Shown here: positions 62,646 through 64,000 of the stretch, piece after piece
Layout of the letters: every line of letters starts with the position of its first letter
How positions within the stretch are numbered: position 1 is the first letter of the stretch
Notes under the pieces: model-generated
What the model saw: only the letters and a program-made list of their open reading frames with translations
What the model was told of the DNA's origin: nothing
The model's database searches: none
DNA from: Phoebastria nigripes
Lineage: Eukaryota > Chordata > Aves > Procellariiformes > Diomedeidae
Assembly (NCBI GenBank): GCA_035582835.1
Contig: JAYKAV010000112.1
Span: forward strand, 2,044,265 to 2,108,264
Length of the DNA stretch: 64,000 nt
Direction of reading: 5' to 3'
Made by a program: the position numbers and the translations under genes

Positions 62646-64000
62646 ATTTACAATAACGTATCTATGGCTCCCTTGGCCTTTTTATCCTTCCTTTTCTGTC
62701 ATTTCTTGATTGTCAGGTAAGATTTGGATCTTTATGTATTTGCAACAACAGTCTATCTTCCACTATCNAGCTCTTCTTTTATTTGTTATTGTCTTAGACC
62801 CCTAAAGGTTAAAGAGCATACTAGAGTGCTGTATTTCTCCGTGTCTGTAGGGAGTAAAGGCAGGATGGCACTTCGTTTTGTTAAACAGTGACCACACTCT
62901 GAACAGCACTGCCTGTGCGTCACGCTAATTTATTCCGTCTCTCTCAAATGCTATCATAGAAAAGGGATCTGTCAGTCTCAAACTATTTCATTTCCTTAAG
63001 ATCAGCTACCTAATCAGTAATATCTATTTAAAACAGCTTATTTGTAGTACGGATCTGCAAAAAAACCCCAAACAAACCCAAACAATAGATCTCAGGCATA
63101 CATCCTGCGTATACTCAGTGTGACCCTTTGCTTTGGGACAGGTAGGTGAGACAACCATATCAACTCAGTGAAATGTTTCATGTGGCAGAATACTATTATT
63201 TATCCTCTATATGCTGCTAAAAAGGATTTAAAATGTCAGTTCTACCGAGATGGCAGCTTGGTACAAAATGAGAGAGACAGCCTAACTGTCTTTGTTTTCT
63301 ACATATACCATATGTGGTTTTGATGCAACAAGTAAAATAATTTTGAAGTACTACATAATGATTTCTAACATTAAGTTTCTTCATATCAATCAGTACATTT
63401 GGAAAAAATGAATTGCTATGGTAGGCATTAAATAACTATAAAGTACTTTGTAAAGTACAAAATACATAGCTCAGAATAAAAATCACTTTTTTTCCATTAC
63501 CAAAGATTCAATTTCAAATTGAATCACCTTGTGAAAAATTTGCCACATTTTTAAAGCAGTGCATACATCTGCATTTGCAAAGGCAGTGTTACCTCTGAAG
63601 CAGTTAATGTCTGATACAATTTCTTGATGTCACTTGTTAGGTTTACTCCAAGCATTCACTTCAGTGTCACAAATTAGAACTGCTCTGTTGCAGAAGTGCC
63701 AGCTCGGACAAAAATTTTGTTATCAGACTGATNGATTAACTATATAAAAGGCCTGCTTATCCTGCAAAAGGCAGTCTCCAGAATGCCCTTCCAAACTATC
63801 AGTTATGGGTCCTCTGTGGATTAAAAGAAGGGCAGAGTTTTTATAACAGACCTCTCTAGAATGATTTNGGCAAACATTATAACAAACTCCCTTCAAACCA
63901 TAATTTGCACAATGGATATGAGTGACCCAGTGGAAATTAGTTTTCCTTTTTCAATTATGAGCCCTTGAAATATTACCCTGCACACGATTACCTTTTCAAC
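62646..64000. other. AT-rich intronic sequence, nothing recognised
   Basis: No repeat family, exon or RNA gene was recognised. Confidence 0.5.

Larger units (their letters stand above)
44485..64000 (-). other. GABRG3: Upstream GABRG3 intron (partial)
   Basis: On the minus strand the sequence directly before the 221-bp exon is a good acceptor (CTTTCATTGCAG), with a CTGAT branch-point-like motif about 35-40 bases upstream. The preceding 68-bp exon, which should end in a short conserved Ile-Asn-Met-like segment, was not found up to 64000. I therefore read the stretch as part of one large intron. It contains a decayed hAT-like transposase, a CR1 fragment and simple repeats. Confidence 0.65.

Noticed and set aside
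1..64000. CRISPR arrays, bacterial operons, tRNA or rRNA genes
   Set aside because: The window is vertebrate intron. No regularly spaced direct repeats, tRNA cloverleaf box sequences or rRNA-like sequence were seen.

Overview
This is vertebrate nuclear DNA, almost certainly from a bird. It is AT-rich and intron-like, with no bacterial-style gene packing. It carries CR1 LINE fragments in both orientations and a solo endogenous-retrovirus LTR of a type that is common in many modern (neoavian) birds. Isolated single N bases are scattered through the window, as in a draft assembly or one with masked variants.

The only conserved protein-coding gene I can support is GABRG3 (GABA-A receptor gamma-3 subunit) on the minus strand. 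Two internal exons are present. A 221-bp exon (44264-44484) encodes extracellular loop D and adjoining strands. An 83-bp exon (41840-41922) encodes the complete Cys-loop. Both have canonical splice sites and compatible phases, and they are separated by a 2,341-bp intron. I found no other GABRG3 exon, so 1-41839 is read as part of the large downstream intron and 44485-64000 as part of the large upstream intron.

The downstream intron (1-41839) holds, from left to right: an ancient L3/CR1-like LINE fragment (about 1015-1550); a CR1 tail (2620-2735); a small CpG-rich patch (4068-4433); a solo ERV LTR with flanking direct repeats (11516-12033); CR1 tails (13925-14330, 19230-19334); a 2.5-kb decayed CR1 ORF2 split by about 0.6 kb of unrelated sequence (about 22136-24700); a homopurine tract (28287-28351); another CR1 tail (29096-29363); and a possible signal-peptide exon (38050-38175). 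The upstream intron holds a decayed hAT-superfamily transposase (about 48715-50000), several short tandem duplications and a CR1 reverse-transcriptase fragment (about 62110-62645).

The two least ordinary items are the hAT-like transposase fossil, which is spread over several frames with stops and frameshifts, and the unassigned signal-peptide reading frame near 38.1 kb. No complete novel system was found. Most of the window is ordinary intron.
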